Under the pieces are notes generated by a model, which saw nothing but the letters and a program-made list of their open reading frames with translations, had not been told where the DNA came from and made no database searches. DNA of 64,000 nt from Artocarpus heterophyllus. Its lineage: Eukaryota > Streptophyta > Magnoliopsida > Rosales > Moraceae. The translations under genes were made by a program, and so were the position numbers. Below, one piece after another: positions 59,901-64,000 of this stretch (its first letter is position 1; each line of letters starts with the position of its first letter). The stretch lies in NCBI GenBank assembly GCA_025403435.1, contig CM046339.1, positions 946,212 through 1,010,211 on the forward strand, read 5' to 3'.

Positions 59901-60883
59901 CCATCGCCCATCCGAAGCGTTAAGTCTTCACGAAGTGGACTTTTCGTTTCTTTAAATCCCTGCAGAGAAACACAAACATGATTAGTTGCACCAGAATCTA
60001 TGACCCAAATGTCACTGGATTCCTCAACCAAACAAGTTTCTAAATATAGAAGATCACACCTACCTCCCTTGGAAAGGAAGTCTTTGTAATGCTTCTTTAT
60101 ATGCCCGACCTTACCACAGAAGAAGCACTTAAGCTTTTTTGGGTTCTTCTTCTTCTTCTTCTTGCTCTTGGTTGCAGCAAGAATAGAAGACTTGCCACTC
60201 TTGGCCCGTTGCTTCTTTCCATTTCCAGAGTTAGAATTGGAACCAGAAGCAGCTACCATATTGGCCTCTCCACCAGCAGGAGACTCCCTGATCAGCAGTT
60301 CAAACTCCTGTAACTGTTTCATCAGTTCTGTCAAGGTCATATCCCGTCTATTGCTCAAATTAAAAGTAGCTCTAAACGGAATAAATTCCTTAAACAGAGT
60401 GTCAAAGACCATAGTCATCTGAGTTTCAGCATCGATGTCGGCTCCATTGGTTTGAGCCTCAGCGAGATAACCCATGACCAACATCATATGCTCCTTTATA
60501 GATGTCCCCGGTCTCTGCCTACAGTTTATGAGTTTCTGAAGCGCCCCTTGCCGCTTTGTTATGGCTTGGCCTCCAAACATGTCCTCAAGATTATCCAAGA
60601 TCTGCTTCGCAGTCTCATAATCCTGTTGTTGAGCCTGCAACACGTTGTTCATGCTAGCCATAACATAGCAGCGGGCCTGATCATTAGCATCTTTCCAGCG
60701 GTCGTACACTTGGAATTGCTCATTACTTGAGTCTCCCGTAGGCTTGGGAGGACAAGGAGTTGTCAGTACATATTTCAGTTTCTCAAAGGATAGGACGATG
60801 TCCAGGTTCCATTTTCAATCATTATAATTCTCACCGGTTAATTGGTTTTTGTCAAGTATCGATGATAAAGTGTTTTTAGACAT
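56930..60883 (-). pseudogene. Gag-pol polyprotein of younger Ty1/copia element (copia-B2), five stops
   Basis: A single 1,318-codon frame from ATG at 60881-60883 to TAG at 56930, the usual length for copia gag-pol. Order from the N-terminus: Gag with a zinc knuckle CFFCGKVGHIKKHY (last Cys replaced by Tyr); protease active site DSGATNHVC; GAG-pre-integrase WHLRLGHIN with CESCLEGK; integrase [21 protein letters not shown] and [15 protein letters not shown]; reverse transcriptase [25 protein letters not shown] and LLLYVDDILL; RNase H YTDLDF, TMEAEYVAASD and LYCDNSAAV. Five in-frame stops (60815-60817, 59858-59860, 59210-59212, 58061-58063, 57797-57799) and no frameshift. Several are C-to-T or G-to-A changes (Trp to TGA, Arg to TGA, Gln to TAG). 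Not autonomous in this form. Confidence 0.95.
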
Positions 60884-62533
60884 TTTCAATCTACAATAAA
60901 GAATCATATACCAAACATAAGCAAACATATATAATAATTTAGTAAGATAACACAATCATGTAAAATCATACAAATGTGTTTATGTGTCAAAACCTTGAAA
61001 ATATCACAACCTTACAACGATAATTCCCAACTCAGAATTCAACAAGCTCCTAGGGGAGTCATGCCAAATTCAATCAAGAACACGGATCTCCTCCTGATTA
61101 ATATATGCCATCCAGGACCCGTATGATCCAGCATATATTAATAATCGTTTCTTTGGCCATTAATTTTATTAACAGAGCTCCTAGGGGAGGTTAATAATAA
61201 AATTAACGTGAGTGTATAACCACCGTTTCAATATTTTATCCATGATTTATAATCACCACCTAGGGGTGTGCAACCATAAATTATACTAAAATACCTTATC
61301 CTTTTAGAGATCCAATCTGGTACATGATAGAAATCCCTTCCTAGGGGTCAGGACCACCATGTTCTTCCTATGGACCAATGATGGAGGCCTTAGGTTCTCT
61401 CTTCGAAAACCTTCTCCCACTCAATCTTTTGAAGTCAAGGTTTTATTTTAAAATTATGCATGGACAATTTTAATGTGAGTGGCACTCCCTATTCTATATG
61501 ACATGTTATCAATATACATGGTAAATCATATTATAATGCAAACAAGCAAAGCAATCAAGCAAAGCTACAAGCAAAATAATAATAATAACCGTAATATTAT
61601 GGTTCCATCCTAGAGAATAGAAAAATAAGATTACAAGAGAATAATCGAGACATTTATCGATTCTTCATCCTTGAATCCTTAAGCTGTATCCTTCTTCATG
61701 TAATATCCATCTTCAAGTCCTCAATCCCGTATGAATCGAACACTTCATATTTTCGGTCATATCCAAATTTAATGTTTCTCAGAATCATCCCAAAAATAAA
61801 ATTAAAACTGCATTGGAAAAATAGCACCTTTTCTAGACACCTGGCAGCTCTCGGTCGGCAGGCCGATCTGGGTGATCGGCCTACCGATCATGGAGGTTCG
61901 GCCTGCCGAACATGAAGGTTCGGCCTGCCGGCAGAGCACCAAAATTCCTGCCCCACTGTCGGCTTGCCAGACCTTACGTCCGGCCTGCCGATTTGTGACC
62001 TTCGGCCTGCCGAACTGTGAGGTCCGGCATGCCGACCGAGCAGAAAACCCTCGATCCAGAAAATACAATTTCAATGCAATTCATCAATTTTATTTTCAAC
62101 AATTCAAAAACATAAAATTAGAGACTCAGGAAATACTTGGAGGCGCCATCATCAATCTTTAAGATCCGACTTCTCGTTTCGTCTTCTCCGAATAATTATT
62201 TAATTACAAAATTCTTACAAATTAAAAATTAAATAACAATTCCTAGACAGAGATGATAGTCCGCCATCTAATTACATGAAAAACCTAGATACACATTCTA
62301 ACCTCTAAGGAACCATAACCGGTATTAATTAATTAATAAATAATTAAACAACAATTTAATCAACCATAATTAATTAATAAACATTCACCACATAATCCAT
62401 GACAACATATATATTATATAGAAACCTAGAGTGCCACCTCTCTATAAAATTCAATTCAAGCATAGGAGAGATTAAGATCACAAAATTTATGCATATAACA
62501 TGATCACAAACTTGCAAATTTATGTAAAACCTC
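60884..62533 (-). other. Leader of copia-B2 between 5' LTR and gag
   Basis: About 1.65 kb of non-coding leader, long for a copia element. It carries the eight-unit palindromic array at 61854-62036. The rest is AT-rich. This part of the RNA normally holds dimerisation and packaging signals. The frames 61802-62074 (minus) and 61872-62162 (plus) come only from the repeat array. Confidence 0.7.
61854..62036. repeat. Phased array of eight 14-bp near-palindromes (CGGC-NN-GCCG)
   Basis: Units of the type TTCGGCCTGCCGAA start at 61854, 61875, 61897, 61919, 61958, 61979, 62001 and 62023. Spacing is 21 or 22 bp, apart from one gap of 39. Each is palindromic except for the central two bases. The array is far richer in G+C and CpG than the AT-rich leader around it. 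Related units occur in both LTRs and in solo LTR S1. Confidence 0.9.
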
Positions 62534-62546
62534 GGCTCTGATACCA
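62534..62546 (-). promoter_or_regulatory. Primer-binding site (initiator tRNA-Met type)
   Basis: On the minus strand TGGTATCAGAGCC starts two bases after the end of the 5' LTR. It is complementary to the 3' end of plant initiator tRNA-Met, the standard primer of copia reverse transcription. Confidence 0.9.
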
Positions 62547-62548
62547 AT

Positions 62549-64000
62549 TGTTGGAAACAAAGTGCGCAGCGGAATTTTAAAAATTTTTCATCAGAGTATT
62601 TTCCAAAACACAAGTTTGACATGTTATATGTATAAATTAAACAGATCTTACTAACCTCAGTGTGCCGAAGAACCTCCGCGACCTGTGTAGAGAAGTAACG
62701 TTCCAGAAGAGCCTCAACCAACTGGTCTTCTTTGCTATTCTCTATCCACAACCGGAGTGAGTGTGGGCTCACACGTACAGCTCTTCCACCGGTGACTCTC
62801 CTTCCAACTAATAGAGAGAATCCAAAGCTAGTGTTCGTGATTTGTGAACAAAAGCTCTCAGGGAGTTTTCAGATGCTCACTAGAAGAGTATCACTCTTAA
62901 TCTCTCAAATTGATCTTAGTAAATCATTAGACTTACTTCCTTTTTATACCTATTGGTCCTTGGGGTCAGTCCATATCAGATTAGGTCTCAAAAATCGAAA
63001 CAGAATCAAGTTTGGATCAATATCTGATAAGATACGCGTGAAAACGCATAATCTTAACTGTCGCGGTCGGCATGCCGAACTGTGTGATAGGCAGGCCGAA
63101 CTTTCTGATAGGTAGGCCGAACTGCCGAGAAAAAATCTCCGCGAATCTTTTATTTTTCACCCGAGATTCTAAAGGATAAAGTCTCAGTTTTGATTCAAAT
63201 AGCCCAATAGAAAAGATATCTGATCAAAACAAACTTTATGAAGATAATCTCTAAGAAAATAAATCAATTCACAATAATTCTACAAGTTTATCTTGTTCTA
63301 ATTGTCCAAAATTAAAACAACCGATAAACAGACAAGAATTACCCGAACGCAATAATTCAACAAGTTCATCTTGAACTAATTTTCTTACATGATTAATTCA
63401 ACCGATAAACAGACATAAATTATTTGATTCTTACAAATTTTAAACCAATCTGATAAATCTGACATAAGTCACCAATTATTGGAAAAGCACGCCGTGTCGT
63501 TACAGGATTTTGTGAGCTAGCAAAGGGGACCAAAATGGACCTATAAAGTTCAAGCTCATGATAATTATGAAACCCAATATCCCAGATATACATTTCACAA
63601 TTATCAACTCCAACGCTACTCCACTACAAGCTTGGAGCTGCACTCTCGAACTTTATAGAATTACGAAGCTTGTGTAGCTAAGTCTCCATGACATATCATA
63701 GTGTATCGCATCCCCATATGATCATCCATAATAGGCTTAAGGATAAGTTCTGTCTTACCTTCCCGATTATTTTTATCTTACGTTCCATTGTCTCACCATT
63801 AGAAAACTTACCATCCAAAGATAGTATACCATTCGGTTACACCTATGTATCCAAATGGTTGAGCGCTCCAATATTCCAATTACAGGACAACGCATATAAG
63901 AGGATATCATTACTCCTAAAAAGGAGCTATGGATTCCATATCTATGAATAACAAGTCTACGCTACCAAGAGTCATGCCTCCAATGTACCGGTATGCATGC
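62549..64000 (-). mobile_element. 5' LTR of younger copia element (copia-B2), cut by window edge
   Basis: Starts (plus strand) TGTTGGAAACAAAG and matches the LTR at 54904-56915 nearly base for base over 1,452 bp. Differences are scattered single bases plus a changed segment at 63101-63115. The remaining 560 bp or so lie outside the window. Palindromic units at 63066, 63087 and 63108. Confidence 0.95.

Noticed and set aside
61854..62036. CRISPR-like array
   Set aside because: Units are 14-bp palindromes with 7-8 bp spacers, in a plant retrotransposon leader; CRISPR repeats and spacers are longer and prokaryotic.

Overview
This is nuclear DNA from a flowering plant, probably a eudicot. The window is AT-rich, its one host gene has introns, and most of the rest is transposable elements: plant Ty1/copia and Ty3/gypsy elements (chromovirus and Tat types), a PIF/Harbinger transposon, a LINE remnant and many MITEs. 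I saw no tRNA, rRNA, CRISPR or bacterial-type operon.

Layout. 1-6.8 kb: intergenic DNA with a LINE 3' end, a G+C-rich island of unknown origin and several MITEs. 6.8-11.4 kb: a decayed copia pol fragment and its 3' LTR, split by a 2,073-bp gypsy-type solo LTR with a perfect 5-bp target duplication (AAAAC). 13.9-16.6 kb: a second solo LTR (duplication ATTGG) carrying two younger MITEs. 17.5-20.3 kb: MITEs and an 82-bp minisatellite. 21.9-26.1 kb: the only recognisable host gene, a GARP (MYB-like, SHLQMYR) transcription factor with six exons and C-terminal EAR-like repression motifs. Its conserved reading frame closes only if one extra base in exon 4 is discounted. 27.0-29.1 kb: a broken PIF/Harbinger transposon on the minus strand (MYB/SANT-like ORF plus transposase), a possible source family for the TAA-flanked MITEs. 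30.1-32.9 kb: a third, eroded solo LTR. 33.7-36.1 kb: unclassified repeat DNA. 36.1-52.3 kb: a Tat-type gypsy element whose RNase H and integrase are separated by a 5'-truncated chromovirus (Tekay-like, with chromodomain). The 3' LTR of that chromovirus appears to be split by a reverse-oriented LTR. 52.3-64 kb: two nested copia elements of one family on the minus strand. The younger one is nearly complete (both LTRs, tRNA-Met-type primer site, a 1,318-codon gag-pol frame with five stops and no frameshift) and runs off the right edge.

The most unusual signal is a 14-bp G+C-rich near-palindrome (core CGGC-NN-GCCG) repeated every 20-23 bp. It occurs in the copia LTRs, as an eight-unit array in the copia leader, and in the unrelated gypsy solo LTR at 8.1-10.2 kb. 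A different palindromic motif with partly similar spacing lies at 33.85-34.03 kb. Phased palindromes shared between two retrotransposon superfamilies are the best candidate here for something undescribed.
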